NCBI GenBank assembly: GCA_013397695.1
Contig: VYZI01000058.1
Span: 142,013-206,012 of the forward strand
Source: Centropus unirufus
Taxonomy: Eukaryota > Chordata > Aves > Cuculiformes > Centropidae
Reading direction: 5' to 3'
DNA: 64,000 nucleotides
Shown here in pieces: positions 13,743-27,545 of this stretch (positions are counted from its first letter, which is position 1; each line of letters opens with the position of its first letter). Under the pieces are notes generated by a model. That model was not told the origin of the DNA and did not search any database. It saw only the letters and a list, made by a program, of their open reading frames with translations. A program made the position numbers and the translations under genes.

Positions 13743-16376
13743 TAAATATTATAATTGTCTACAAATATTTGAATATTACAAGGCAGCAGGATTAGTTTTA
13801 TTTATAATGTTTGGCTTCCAGATTAACTTACATGACAGACAAATTACTAGTAAAAGGTGGGCTGAATCACTAAATAAAAAAAAATCCTGTAAAATGAATG
13901 CAAGACATCTGAGACATTTCTATGTTCAAGGAAGCCTCCTAGCTGGTTCTCTCAGTTATGTTTGATACTAAGGAAGAATAGCCTTATGGGTAACTGGGAG
14001 ATGCATATTTGTGGGTGAAATAATTTCACCTTACAACTTACCATGATAAGCTTGAGAAATACATGATTTTCCATGTTTTTATGATGTCATATATTGATGC
14101 AGAGTGTGTTGGATTAGACTATTTATTACAAAGGCATGCTGCATGTAGTGTTCTATAAAAGAGGTTATAAAGCTTTGTGTAAAAAAAAAAACAGGCTGCA
14201 AAAGCTAAGGATAAAATATTCTTATGCAGTTTTTTACTTGTGAGCTGTGACTGTGTATTCTTGAAGTAATCTGGGAGTTTTGTATTCCAGCATGGTAAAT
14301 AGCATTATTGTATTGGCTGGACACATACTATCAAATCAGTGTATCTTCTATCTTCTGCTCAATCTGGCAGAGCTACAGAGTGCCTGTAAACCTCATTTCA
14401 GTAAAGATGGTTCATATGGTAAGCTTTTGGAAAAACATTTGGCTTTTGAACACCGACAATGAAGCTAATCCTACTATTCTGAGAATGATATACACTAAAG
14501 GAATTGTGAACCACCTCCTCATTTTGAAGAAATGGAACAAGCAAAATACTTAATGCTACAGGAGTTTAAGACTACAGGGTAACGAGATAAGATGAAGTGA
14601 AAGCCTGCTAGCTGGTACCCCATGTACATTGAGGAGCCTGGAAAAGAATTACTAACACATACCCTTTATAAACTAAGTCCTTTTCCTTTCCTTTATTCAT
14701 GTTCAAGAGTGACCGTACCAAAAGAAAATCAGGAAATCAGTCCAAGGAGCAACAAACAAAAAATTACTTTGACTCTTTCTGTGCCCTATTTAATGTGTTT
14801 AAGAACAGTGTCTGCTTAAAGCACTTGTTGAATCCTCTTAGGTCCATATTCCTTTCAGTCAGCCATGTGTGTCCGTTACAATGGTGTTGCCTATTAAGTC
14901 TGTAAATTATTTTAGTGTGATGAACTGCAGACAGTACATGTGAAGGTGGTAGTAGCCATAGTCCATCAAACTAACCTAATGCGCTTGTTCCAGTATATTC
15001 TCACTGACTGATTCATCACTTTGCTTATTTTTTTAAATAGGTTTGCTGTATCTTAAACACTCACTTTTACCACAATGATTTCTTTGTAAAGACTGATGTT
15101 TTTCACTTTAGCTTTTCCATCTTCCAGTTTTTTTTTCTGAGCTGATGGGCCTGAGGAGGTTACCCTATCTATGTAATGAGTATTGTGTCCGATGGAATGA
15201 ATCAGAGAGAGAATAATTTTATGTGAAACATTCAGGGATCCAGCCTTAGGGAAATGAGCTTTTATGAGTTCAAGCTAACCATCACCTTATCAGAACAGTT
15301 TCTCCCTTAACTCGATTTGAAAGAGACTGAAGGGACCTTATACATCTACATCTTGCATCTCAGTATTGAAGAGAGACACTTGGAGCTATCCATGAAATAT
15401 TTTTTTTTGCCTGCTGGATATGTACAAGGTCTACTATTCCACTCAGTCCTCAGGGTTGCTCCGTCACACTGTTTCTCTCATGGGTTCTTGTCCCCTGCCT
15501 AATCACAGTCTTGCCTCATGTGTAAGAGCCCTTGTTTTAACTCTGGGTATAACAGAAGGAGTTTTAATTTAGATGTAGTATGACTGCTGAAGTTACCTTA
15601 CCCCAGAAACAGCTTCCATTAGTTTGTGGAGGAGACTCTGAAGGTACATCTAGATTGGTTTTATTCCCACGTCCATATTTTTAGGCTATCTGATGTATCT
15701 CTGTATCTCATCATACAGTTCAAATAAGGGTTATTGAAAATGACTGGTTTTAGTGAAACTTAGCTCAAGATCTGAATGCATGCAGATGATATCATGTTCC
15801 CAAGAGTAGAGTACATTTGAAGAGTTATTACCAGACCTATGTCTAGACTTCCTCTTGGGAGTGATGCCAACAGTTTGGAAGGGAGATGAATGGAAAAAAA
15901 TTGCCCAAGCACATAATTCTGTCTGCTTATTTGAGACAGACATTAAAAAGTTTTAGGGCTCTCTTAGCTTGTTTCTAGCTGACAAAATAAATCCAGCCAC
16001 AGAAACGTAAGTAAAACACGAGCAACCCTTCTTCATCTCATTTTTTTCAGGTATCTCACCTAACAGGGTTGCACAAAGGGGTACCCGCCTTCCTCAGAGT
16101 TAATTGTGTTAACCCTTAGGAGCTGAGATGCACCATGTGCAAGCTGTAATGTCACTACTGTTTGGAAACCTGTTGTCAGTGCAGCATCTGTGACTTTTTT
16201 CTTGTTGTCGAGGATGAATTACTGGGATGTTCCTCTCTGCTGGCAGCACTACTGTTTCTATATGATTTCACAGTCACCTTTAGACTCCTAGGGCAGCATT
16301 TAAATCATAACAGTAGAGAAGTTATGCTAGTTTCCCTCAAAATGAAAAAGACCCCTGGTTTACCTCCTTAGTGGCT

Positions 16377-16544
16377 CCCCTTTCACAATGAAAAATAACT
16401 GCATTTCTAAGCTGCTCTCTTCATGCATACAGAGCCTCTCTGGGGCTCTTTACCACAGAGACCCAAATTTCTGACCATTCTCTTTCTCTCAGGTGTCTTC
16501 TCCTTGTGGGACAGGTAACATGGACAACAGACTTGTGTCCTTTG
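16377..16544. repeat. Local repeat family, copy 1
   Basis: Has a weak X part (16377-16400, CCCCTTTCACAATGAAAAAT) and a good Y part (16436-16544). Y matches 18840-18949 at roughly 80 percent by eye, including an exact 24-bp block at 16521-16544. I do not recognise the family. Confidence 0.65.
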
Positions 16545-18788
16545 AAGAGGCCTATCTACTACTAAAACAGACTTGTGCCTATTTCATTGCAAAAATTATA
16601 CATGACTCCTTGTAGAGGAAGTCAGATTCAGTTGACAAGTCCTCTACCATGGTAAAATACTGTCCCTGTCAGGTATGATGTACTTAACAGGACCAGAGTC
16701 CCTCAGCACTACTAGGCTCAAGCCACTCATGCGAATTTCCAGGAAAATGCTTGCAAGCGGGCAAGTATTATTTCCAGATATTTAGAAAGATATTTACCTC
16801 AGAAGATGTCTGAGATTTTATTTACTTCTATGTGTGAGGCACAGACAAACTATTAAACCAATTAGTGAATATGCAGTAGAATGTATTAGGTTGGGGTTTT
16901 TTTGTGGGTAGAAATAGATATTGTATTGGTAACTTTGGATTCCAGCTATTAGGCAGCAGTATCCCTCTATTTTGGACAGCAATATGCCAGTGCCTTGCTG
17001 CTTAGCACACTGCCTAACTAGTTGGAAAGCTATGGCGTGGTTCTGGTATGGAGTGGAACTCATGTCTATGGTGGTCAAAGAACCATGGAGACTGGTAGGA
17101 GGGGAAATCAAACAAGTGCAAGGTTCATTTTTCATATACTGTGCTGAGAGAGGTTTTGCAAAGACCGAAGAGACTAAGTGTTACTGGAGATACTTGGAAC
17201 TTCTGGCTCAGTAAGAAGAAATGATTCAAGGAACCTGGAAGGCCTGGCAGATCACCAGCTGGCTCTCTAAAAGCTTTTGGAAGCTGTAAAATAGCTACAG
17301 TTTATTACAGAAACCAAATCCCCCAGCCTTTAAAGACCACACTGCTGGAGGATGTGCTGTGTGGGTTAAAACCAGTGAACATGTCTTTTTTTCTCACTAC
17401 AGCTAAGTGGCGGCTGTGCACTGAACTGCATCCCAGTGTATGGGCTCCTCAGCTGGCTGGAGTAGGACTTTGATGAGAGTACATCATGGCAACTATCCTG
17501 AACAATTTTTTTTTCTCTCTGTGAAAACTATGCATGGTGGAGGGGAAGAAGACTCTGGCCATAGTCTTGCTCTTGTAGGTATGCCAGAGATGATGAGGGC
17601 ACAGGCAGCAGAGCACAGACACTTGAAAGTGTTTCCAAGCCTATTGGGTGAGACAGCCAACTGGATCAGAAGCTTAATTAATAAAAATAATATGCTTTTA
17701 TGGATATTAAACTATTAGTTATACATAGTAAAACATGAAGCAAAAGAACAAATGAAAGATATAACCTTTTATGGTGGATACTATTAACAGAAGGAAAAAA
17801 TGAGTAAGAAGTATGAACACAGTGGAATAATACAATCCAGATGCTGTCTCCCTAATCACAGCAGTGAGAGTAGTGCTGAATTTTTATTGAAAATACACAT
17901 GCACACTTTCATCCCAAGGGAACCTTCAGACCAATGAAAATACGTTTTACTGCTTCTCTCCTCTCCTGATTTCAAGTGCTTAGAGCAATAAAGATTGCTA
18001 ATAAAGCCAGTGCTGTTCCTTTGGCTTTTTCAATCTGACCTTGGCTTTGAGAGCCAGTAAAATTTTAGGTGCTAGCTTTTGCATTTTTATTTTAAGTAAA
18101 TCATCAAAACTACTGTCTCTCATGTAATTTACCGCTGAATTAGTTTTTTTTTTTGCTGTCAGTGAAAAAACCCCACAGTATGCAGCACAATACTAGCCCT
18201 TTATTTGACTTAGTAACACAAGGAAGTCAAGTGATTCCCTGCTACAAAACACTGTATGTGTATCAGGAAGTAATCCCCTGTCTCCATAGATCAGTGAGGT
18301 ATCTAAAGTCTTACAGGTCCAGTTTATCTCTGCTTTCCCTCACTCATGCTCTTGTATTAGCCAAAGGATGAAACGGATAGCATCTAACTCTTTTTAGTCA
18401 GACATAAGCACCAGTTAAGAAAAAATCTTGCTGCTAGCTTGATCTTCCAGCACTTGGGAATATGAAAGATGTCTATATTTTTGGTGTCCCATTAGACTGT
18501 TTAGTGAAAGCCAGATCTGGTAAACTCTACCACTTGTGTTTTAGAAGTGCTGCTGGTAACTCTTCTTTCTGTGGTCTTGCTTCGGGGCTACAGAGCATTT
18601 TTCTGGGACATGATATCCCAAGATCTTCGCTTCTGTGCCCAAAACAGCATCTCACCAAAAAGAAGCCATAATGGAAGAGGGTGAATCTATTCTTGTTTCC
18701 GCAGTGAGCAGCAATATTGGATGAAGTGTCACATGCTTCCTATAGTAAGATTTCACTTTTCCTGGTGACTTCATTAGTAGAGGACAAC
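16545..18788. other. Gene-free stretch between the local repeat copies
   Basis: No coding or RNA feature recognised. It may belong to the same unknown repeat as the flanking copies, but I see no further similarity. Confidence 0.6.
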
Positions 18789-19004
18789 AAAGAACATCTT
18801 AGGCAACCCAGAGTAAACCTTTCACATAAAAAACTAATTCTCTCTGAGACTCTGTTCCATAGACAACCAAATCTCTGACCATTCTGTTTCTCTCAGACAT
18901 CTTCTCTTCCATAGGACAAATAATGTGGACAACAGACTTGTGTCCTTTGGCACCAAGAACATCTTAGGCCACACAGAGTAGACCCTTCACATCAAAAATT
19001 AACT
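18789..19004. repeat. Local repeat family, copies 2 and 3 in partial tandem
   Basis: Order X-Y-X: X at 18789-18838, Y at 18840-18949 and X again at 18954-19004, with a period of about 165 bp. The two X parts share AAGAACATCTTAGG followed by similar CAGAGTA and CTTTCACAT-type blocks. Y matches the Y part of copy 1, 2.4 kb upstream. This is either part of an undescribed dispersed repeat or a local duplication. Confidence 0.7.
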
Positions 19005-21354
19005 CTAACTTCAGTATAAAGTCCCATAAAATTCAGACCTCAAGACTGGAGGGTATCTCAAATACACAGTCTGAAATAAGTAATTTGTGGTGCACAGAAG
19101 TAGCTAAGAAGGAAAGGATGAAGTGAATTAAGCTTTGCAAAGGTCATTTTTCTCTGAATAAACAGCCTTTGAAGTGCAAAGCCCATGTGCAAATGGACTG
19201 TCAAAATGATCGCGGGTGGCAAAATCTAGGAAAGGATGGACACCACGAGAGTGAAGATGAGCTGAAGATTACAGCAGAGTGACAAAAATATGAAGTATTT
19301 AGGATTGACCAGTCATCGAGAACGGGTCATGCCTTTTCTTTAGAGGCTTGGTTTACACATTCAGAAAAGAGAAGAAATAATTCTGTATTATGTTACTCTG
19401 TATGGAGAGACGATATCATGATTTATTAAAGTTTTAGGAAAAAATAAACATTTAAGCAAATGCTGAGACAAAACCATTGAGAAGGCAGAGGCACCAGGCT
19501 TTTAACTCTAACTTTACCTGAAGTGAAAGTTTACTGTGTGCTACTTCCACACCATGCTTTATTGCTCAAGGAGCAAGAAAAATTGAAAGGCAGAAACAGA
19601 GGGGCTTCTTATTGGTTTGCAAATACCATGGCAAGATCTCACTCTCTCAGGTCATCTAAATTCTGGGTTGAAAGATGAAAAAATGTTGTACAGTATATAT
19701 TTGAATTTAATTAGTACTAGGAGGTGGTGTATTTGAAGAAGTTAGCTTACCCTGTTGCCCAAAGAAAAGAAGTGGGAAACACAAGCAGATCTTGCAGAGC
19801 AGGATTCTGGAACCCATCTGAGTTTTGGGAGTTTTATTTATGAGGGGAGATAATAATTGTCATCGTAAACTCCTCTTGTCTAACTGTGGGGAATGCTCTA
19901 TCAGCTGATCTGTCTTTCCTAAGGAAGGACAGTTTCTTATTCAGGACTCATTCCAAGCTCACTGGAGCTTCTCGCATTGTAGACCTTTTTTTTAAACGGT
20001 GTTTCCTAACCCAAGTCAGACACATTAGATACTTTTCTTCCTGACACATACAAACCCACACACATGCACAGTACTTAAAGGCAGCTCTAACTCTGAACAG
20101 TGAACTGATGTATGCTGATATAAAAGGGGCATTCCATAGCGATCCTTCCCCTGCCATAGTCTGTCTACACCATAGGTAATTGTGTAGGGACTTTCTGAAA
20201 TGGAGGCTACATTCAGGTTTCTTTTTTCTTGTTTTCCTCTCATGCCTCTCCTACGAATAGTGAATTTCTACCTTACCATGAGCCTAAGGGGTCATTTGAG
20301 CTGAACACACAGATGACTTACTGCTGTAAGTAACACTGTCATTCATCTACTTCAGTGTTTGCCCCAGGTCCATTTTAGAAACTAATTTGAAATACGCTGA
20401 CTCGAACAGTTAATTAAATTTGGGAGGCCATGCAATTTGCCCAGCAATATTCTAGGCAGGTCTGTTAGCACTGGTTGTTGAGGGAACAGGCATCTTTACA
20501 GAACATAAAGCAGAGATGAAGTCAGAAGTAATCCAAGGTCCCTGCTGTGTATGATAGCATGGTATATTGGATCAGCAAACAGATATTAATAACTCATTCT
20601 GCAAAAGGTAGCTGGGATTGCAAAGGTAATGGTCACATTTTTCTCAAAATTAGGAGTGGGATGTGTGCCTTTGCCTAGGTAATAGAACTGTTTCCCCTAC
20701 ATTAGAAGCGCAAAACAAGAGGAAGTGGGACAATCCTAAGGTTCATTTAATGGCTCATTTTGATAAAGTGGAATTTCTCTCCCACTCTAATCCTGAGAAT
20801 TTCTTTATTTCAGTGGTCACTGTAATATCCTTCCACATAAAGGCAGAAGAAGGGAGAAGGACTAAGGCTTCTTAGAGAATTATCTGCTGCTTATGCTTCT
20901 TTCACGACTTCCTTCTGTAAGTATCTGAAAGCTGCTGATGGAGACTATCAGTAGTAGCAGAGAGCTGTTTGCAGAGAACTGATGCTTTCATGACAGCTGT
21001 GATGCTTTCTGCCTCCACAATCAGGACTTCTGTATTTAAAGGGCAATTGACAAAAAGCTGAGGAAGAATTTGGAACTGGTGAAAGAGTGGCTCTCTGTTC
21101 TAAACAGCTTTCCTTATAAAAATGAGCTGACACATGAAATACCTTCAAATCAAACACCTTTAGTAAAAGAAATCTAAGCTAATAACGGACTCCCAGTTAT
21201 ACCTTTCCCCTAATTCCTGTTAGGCATGGATTTCATTTCTACATGGCATACTTGAAGTCTGCACTAATACTCTTCCATTGTGATGTTAGAAGGATGATTT
21301 ATAAAAAACCCTTAAATGCTATAAAAATCACCAGAAGTAGTTTGAATCAGATAC
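19005..21354. other. Gene-free stretch before the LTR
   Basis: Ordinary AT-rich sequence with nothing recognised on either strand. Confidence 0.7.
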
Positions 21355-21358
21355 TCAC
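21355..21358. repeat. Left target-site duplication of the LTR
   Basis: TCAC directly before the TG start; matches 21833-21836. Four bases can match by chance, so it supports rather than proves the insertion model. Confidence 0.5.
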
Positions 21359-21832
21359 TGTTAACCAAATGAACTAAATAAAAAGTAGTATGCCCCTCCG
21401 TAGTGGGGTTTTTTCAGGCTGAAAGACATAACGAGATATGGAACGGCCCAGAGCGATAAAGAATAACAAAGTAGTGAAGCAAGAGGAAAAAGCGGCTGTG
21501 AGAAGCTGGGAAAGCTGGTGGAGTAGACTGGCGAGCATGGCATGTGAATTGATAGAGTCAGCTAATGATATGTATAGCTTAGGCATGTGAACCACTAACA
21601 ATAGCCAATCAATGTAACGTAAACAGTGCGGGTTTTAGATAATAAAAGTATATAAAGAAGCAATTGAGCACAACAAAGGGTCTTCTGTGCACCAAGCAGG
21701 AGCCCTTGCCTTCAATCCCCCCACCACTCCTCCCCTTAAACTCTATTTCAGTAAGAATAAAAAACCCAGCAAATAGTTTTGCACAGCTGAACAAAGAAAG
21801 TGTTTTATTGGACGGAGAGAAAAGGGAATACA
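21359..21832 (+). mobile_element. Probable solo LTR of an endogenous retrovirus
   Basis: 474 bp beginning TGTTAACC and ending GAATACA, flanked by the 4-bp direct repeat TCAC (21355-21358 and 21833-21836). Inside, in the right order for U3-R-U5: CCAAT at 21605-21609, TATATAAAG at 21649-21657, and the polyadenylation signal AATAAA at 21756-21761, about 105 bp after the TATA box. It has at least nine CpGs in a CpG-poor neighbourhood, which suggests a fairly young insertion. No retroviral gene, primer-binding site or second LTR follows, so it appears to be a solo LTR. The 4-bp duplication would suit a gammaretrovirus-like element; the family is not identified. Confidence 0.62.
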
Positions 21833-21836
21833 TCAC
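21833..21836. repeat. Right target-site duplication of the LTR
   Basis: TCAC directly after the CA end; pairs with 21355-21358. Confidence 0.5.
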
Positions 21837-24800
21837 CAGTCTACAGGATGTAGAAAGCTGAACCGTCCTAGCTGTAGTATTTGAATCTCATGTGTTCAGC
21901 ATGATAGCTCAGCAAGATATGTTGCCAATCCTATCTTGAAAGTGATAGTTACATGAAGCTTAGTTACTTATCTCCTTTCTCAGAAGTCTATGACATTACA
22001 TAGGTCCAAGAAGACTTCCTCTACTGCATGCTAAATCGGTCTTCATTTTGCCTATATTATTATGTTTATGTTTTCTATTACTGGGGGGTCTTCCATGCTA
22101 CGCTCCCATCAGCATAGGTTTGCCTGGCTTCTGTACAGTGGGATTTTTGGCTTTGGGTAAAGACAAGATAGGAGAGGGAGAACACAAGTTACTCTCAAGC
22201 TCTCTCAGACATAACATGCAAGTATAAGAGGACATAAGAAAATACTTTTTCAATTAAAATATCCAAGTTTGACATTTGGAAGTTTGAGTTTTTCAGCCCT
22301 GATAGCATGGTGTAAATGTGAATATTACTTTAGGCTCTGAATTCATTTGCCTGATTTTAAATACCTAGTCTTGAATGCTTTCATTGAGGAAGTTAGCCGT
22401 GTATTTTCACTATCTGTGCTATGAAATATATTACTTAAGCTGTTTATGTAGAAAGTGCTTTTATTACGGAATAATGGTCAGGGTATCATTATCTTTCATT
22501 GGATCATAACAGTCAACAAAAGAGACAACATGTATATATCTTTGTTAGTCTGATTCCATCACCAGAAAAGCAAAGCAGGCTTTAATATTTATTAAAATCT
22601 TGTCCTGAGTATTCATTTGAATAGTCCAAGAAGGAACTTTGGTAGCACTGTATCCATAATGCTCTTCTGTATTTCCCTTTTATCTTTATTGATGTTGCTG
22701 TTAAATGGGTGGTTTGGGGATATCAAAACTGTAGAATTTATTCATTACAGCGACTTCCTACCTCAGACAGCAGCTTGAATTAAAAGCTATTCTCCCCTCC
22801 TCCAAATCAGAACGCATACATGAAGAATGATCAATGTCCACCTCTCCTATTTACAATAATTCATTTAGTAACGTTAATAAGAGCTATCTATTTGATTTGT
22901 CCAATTGTATTACAGAACCCACTGAAGCTGAAAGAAATTATCTTGTTTCTTGTCCTAGTGCCTGCCTGCAAAATCAGAGGGGTGGAGGTTAAGATCAGTT
23001 TTGCTATGGCTCATTTACTCCTGTTGTGCTGGTTTATTCCATTTAGGAATGGATGAAGTAGGATGAAGGGGGACAAGCTGCAGCCTATTTGCCCTGTACT
23101 AGAGTACAGCCTTCAGCCCTGCAATGACTGAAGAGCTATAGGTACAAGAAGTAGAGCCACAGTGAGCTCCTACATGTCATGAACGTTGGCAGAATGACTA
23201 CTTCTCAGTTGCATGCTGGACTTTTTCTTACTTTATGTGAAATCAGTCCCCTCAATTATTAGCCATTGATAACTCAGGTCTCCAACTCCAGCATATGATT
23301 GATGTTGACAGAAAAGGAATTCGAAGGCTAAGAGAGTAGGAAAGACTGTTTTTAGAAAAAAAAAGATGTGTCTATGTGCAAAATTTCTGGAAATCCAAGG
23401 AGTCACAAAGAAATCAGCTGGTAAAACAGATACTACAGCATTACTGTAAAACAACCCTTTTTTTCTCTTGATATTTTTTGTCTCTGAAATTCATATTTGT
23501 ATCCACAGTGGTGTTCATGTGTCCATTTAGTACACTGCCCCTTCCCATGTATTTTTAATTCTTCCTTTTTTTTTAATACTCTGATTTGGTTTCTCTTTGT
23601 ATATGGACCCTAGTTTGAAATGATACTGTACAATCTACAGGAATATTGTGAAAATCATAGTATACTTTAGCTCTCTGAAGGACACAACCCTACCTATGGC
23701 CTTTAGCCTAGCCTTCTCTACAGTGCTCTTGTGTCATCTCTCATGAAACTGGGGAAGGGACTATCTGCTTGTTCCTAGGTGGCCTGAAGTGTCTGTGGGA
23801 TGCTGACAGTATGGTGATGTAGCAAGGAGCTTTACTATGATAAGAGGGTGGAAGACAGCAGGAGAATATTTAATATGAAAATAAAAGGAAAAGGACTCTG
23901 GTCTCTGAATCCTGAATTGTGTGTCACTGTTGTGACATCGGCAGGTTCGTGCTGCTGAAGAAAAAGAGCCTGGAGCACAATTAGGCCGCAGGTTTACCAG
24001 GCTGCTGGCCAGAAGAGGCATTGCCAAAGGACTATTCTGTGCAGTCACATTTCTTTCCTTAATTCTTGTGCAAGGGTGAATCTCCTTTTTGTCCTTGGCC
24101 TAAAGGCTACAAACAGCTGGGGTTTTGTGTTGAAGCCCTAAGACTATCCCCTGTTTTCTGCAGGAGACAATCTTCCCTTGCCCAAGTCCAGTTTCTAGGA
24201 AAAAAGATTCCTTCTCCCACATCTCAAAGTAACAATTACCCAGGCTTAATTCACCATCTTGAACGTCTCATGGAGAAAGTGACTCATTGAATCCCTGGTT
24301 TGCTGAGCAGAAATTAAAAACAAAAGAAAACAAATACAAATTACATCATAGAGGCTAAACTGGCCCTTGAAAGAACATCTCTCCATGTCCTTGAAAGAAT
24401 TTAGCAGGATGATCACATAACATATCCCATTTGTGAGGATAACTGGATTTTTAAGGAGAACTTGAAGACATCCAAAACATTCCAGATTAAAACAGTTTTT
24501 GCTACAGACATTTAGTGAGTTATTTAACAGAGACATGCACATGAAGATTTTTAGTTTTGCATGTTTAAGGGCTTGTAAATATTTCCCAGAAGGCAAAAAG
24601 AAAAAAAAATTGATATATTTTCTTCTGCATGAAGAATAAAGCTCCAAAATTATAATATTTGTGCATTTATAGGGTTTGAGAGGCAATAAAAGTTAGTGTT
24701 TTAGTGGATGTTCTGCTTCTGACCTGGCATGATTACATTTTACAAACACAACCCACTTGCTTGACTCCTGTGGAAGCATATGAGATTTCTAAAAGCCGTA

Positions 24801-27519
24801 TTTATGGTTAAAGACTAAATAGGATAAACAACTACAAAAGAAGCAGAAAACCTACTTTGTCTGAAGAGTTTTCATTCTTTTCCTTTACAGGAATGACTAG
24901 AAAAGAAAATGTCACTTTTGGTTAATATAATCTGGCTTGCTCAGTCTTGCTTTGGTGCATGTTGCATTGTGTGACAGCAAACATCGGATGAGCTTAGCTG
25001 GATGCTAAGCTAGAAGAGAAATGCGATTATGTGATTCCTTTACCATTCCATTGTCTGTCCCCAGGCAGGTATTCAGGTTTTATAAGTGATGAGTTCATTA
25101 GGATTTCTGCTTCTTAAAAGCCCCTCAGGGAGACACTTGTCTGTTTGCCATTCTGTATTTAATGTCTGTAACTGCCAAAATTGTTGCAGTGGCCTCATTC
25201 AGCTATCAGCATAATATTAATAGTTTAGATTTATAACACACCCATCTTCCTATGGATGGGTAATGTTGGTTGATGAACCAGCTTTGGAAACCAAATGAAT
25301 AATCACAGAACTTTTAGCAACAGAAATACTTTGGGTTGCATGACAGTTTATTTGCTTTAATAAAACAGCTCTTTTAACTGTCCACTTGTGAAATTTGCTT
25401 GAAAGCCAAAGGCATGCTGAGTCCAAGGTTTGCACGTACAGATATCCTCTGAATAGTAGTTGTAAGGGGAGATGGAGAGTGGCTTAGAAAATTGGACCTG
25501 TGAGAATAAAATAACCAAAATCAGAAACCACCTTAGAAAATGTCTTCAACACAAGTCTTTGGCAAGAAACTTCTAGGATAAACCAAAGTAGCTTTTGGTT
25601 GCAATAGGAATTCTGGACACAATTCTGACATCATTCTACACTAGTGCATAAGACAGATAAATGCCAAATATATCTGTATCATGGTATTGCATTAAACAAC
25701 CCGATTTGTGCAGTCTCTTGTATCAGATGATATTTTCAGCTGGATACTGTATGTTCTATAAGAAAAATAGACAGAAAGCTAACTTTCTACAAGGAGCATT
25801 CCATCTTCCTGTTTTTAGCTGTCCAGTAGGCATACAGAACTTTTTATGTTAAAGGATTTGGAAGCTTCCCACCACAGACTTGGAATAGAACAGCTATTTA
25901 AAGTCAGCAACATATCCAGACTTGTAGAGCACCCCAAATGCAGAGATAGGGACTTGTTATAAAGAATGTTGTGAGAACGCCGTTTTCCCCTGGATGTGAG
26001 ATATCTCGGTTTTAGGCAGCTTGCCTATGATCTCTAAGGACTGGCCTGTAGGAAGGTGCCTCTAGTACCATCTGTGGATGAGGGAATCTTAGCTGCAGTA
26101 TTTACCGGTGTAGAAAACAAAGGCCATAAAAAATAACTTTTTATACAATATAACAACTCACATCTTGCAACTGAGTTCCTGACACTGCCATTTTCAGTAT
26201 AATTTTTGCAGTTCTGCAGAAGTGCTTCAGAGCATAATCTTCATCAAGCTCACCTTTGCAGCTCTGACTACGGTGAGCCAATGAAATCATTCTGTCCTAT
26301 TTTTTCATGCCCAGAAGGTAGTTTGAAAAGGAGGTCTACTGTTCATATTGTTGCCTGTTAAATTTCAGGGATTTTTTCAGAAGTCTCTGCCCAGGTCTGT
26401 GATGATTCTCTGTGTGAGTTATCTAAATGGCAAAGTATGTAAAGTAGGATGGTCCTATGAATTACTTTATTTTGTGTGCTGGTATCTGGGCATTGTGTTA
26501 ACAACTCTCAGGATCTTGTTAGTGCCTGAAAAAAATTAGATATTAAATACCCTTCCAACTTGAGCTAACAAGATATTTGTGGTATCTACTGAGAAACTGT
26601 CATAGTTCAGTGTATCATGGATCAACCAGCCTGGCAAATGGCAAAATTCTAGCAGCATTAGATGATTTTTCCTTCAATAAAACAAGAAAAAGAACTTGGA
26701 AATATACTGGAAGCTGCAGGCAGTTAAAAAACCCAAGTGGCTATAGAAACTCTGTTTCATTCTTTCATGATTTATTACTACTTAGTTACATGAATGTGAT
26801 ATGATCTTACATCTGTTTTGTTGTTCTGCATAAATACTGACATTTCAGTACTTTTATAATCTAGGACCTATAAAGGTACAGAGTGGTATGATACTTATGT
26901 TGTGCCAGGCCTTAACCCTGAAAGGAACCCTCCATGCTCTTTACTCATTCACTGGAGGGCAGCTCTCGAGCCGTAAATAACCTCACCTTTCCTCAGTGCT
27001 TTATTCAAATAGACATTCCCATCTTCCTGAAACATAAAATTGCTGAATTGGTTTAATTTCCTTTAGATCTGCTTGAAGTGCCACTGATTTGCTCAGAATT
27101 ATTTTGGAATTGTTTTGCAAAAATCAAGCTTAACTTAGACCTGTCTGAAAACTTAAGGTTTGGCAGATCTGGTTAGTAGTATGGTCAGCCAAAAGCACCT
27201 CAAAACCCTTCATGGAGTGCTGATGGCTGCTATGTAATATGCCAATCATTTAAAGTAATAGTGGAAAGGGACCAATATGCATCTGGGAATTTTATTTATT
27301 GGAACCAAGACCTTCAGCATCTAACGATTTTCATTTTCCCCTGCATTGACCTTGCAGTGGAGATTTTGACTGCAACAGGATCAGAATTGATGGTGGTGAT
27401 TTACACTTAAGTCTCCCTCTTGATTTCATGTTGATGTCCAGACAAAATGATACACTTGTTAAATATTTCTTCTTCAGATAGGTTGTGAAGAGTGAGGACA
27501 AATAATCGTTTTCTGGGAG

Positions 27520-27545
27520 CTTTTGCTCTAAACTTTTGCTCTAAG
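27520..27545. repeat. 13-bp tandem duplication
   Basis: CTTTTGCTCTAAA followed at once by CTTTTGCTCTAAG. A simple slippage-type duplication. Confidence 0.8.

Larger units (their letters stand above)
8401..16376. other. Gene-free flank
   Basis: AT-rich intergenic DNA between a CR1 fragment and the local repeat family. Contains a GC-richer patch (about 12105-12270), TG/CA-type simple sequence near 11830-11990 and 13229-13272, and a short direct repeat at 13692-13742. No gene recognised. Confidence 0.7.

Noticed and set aside
21649..21657. TATATAAAG as a cellular gene promoter
   Set aside because: Better explained as the U3 promoter of the LTR; no downstream exon follows.
24246..24686. 146-codon minus-strand frame
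   Set aside because: No recognisable motif, low-complexity Phe/Leu/Ile/Cys composition, no splice or promoter context.
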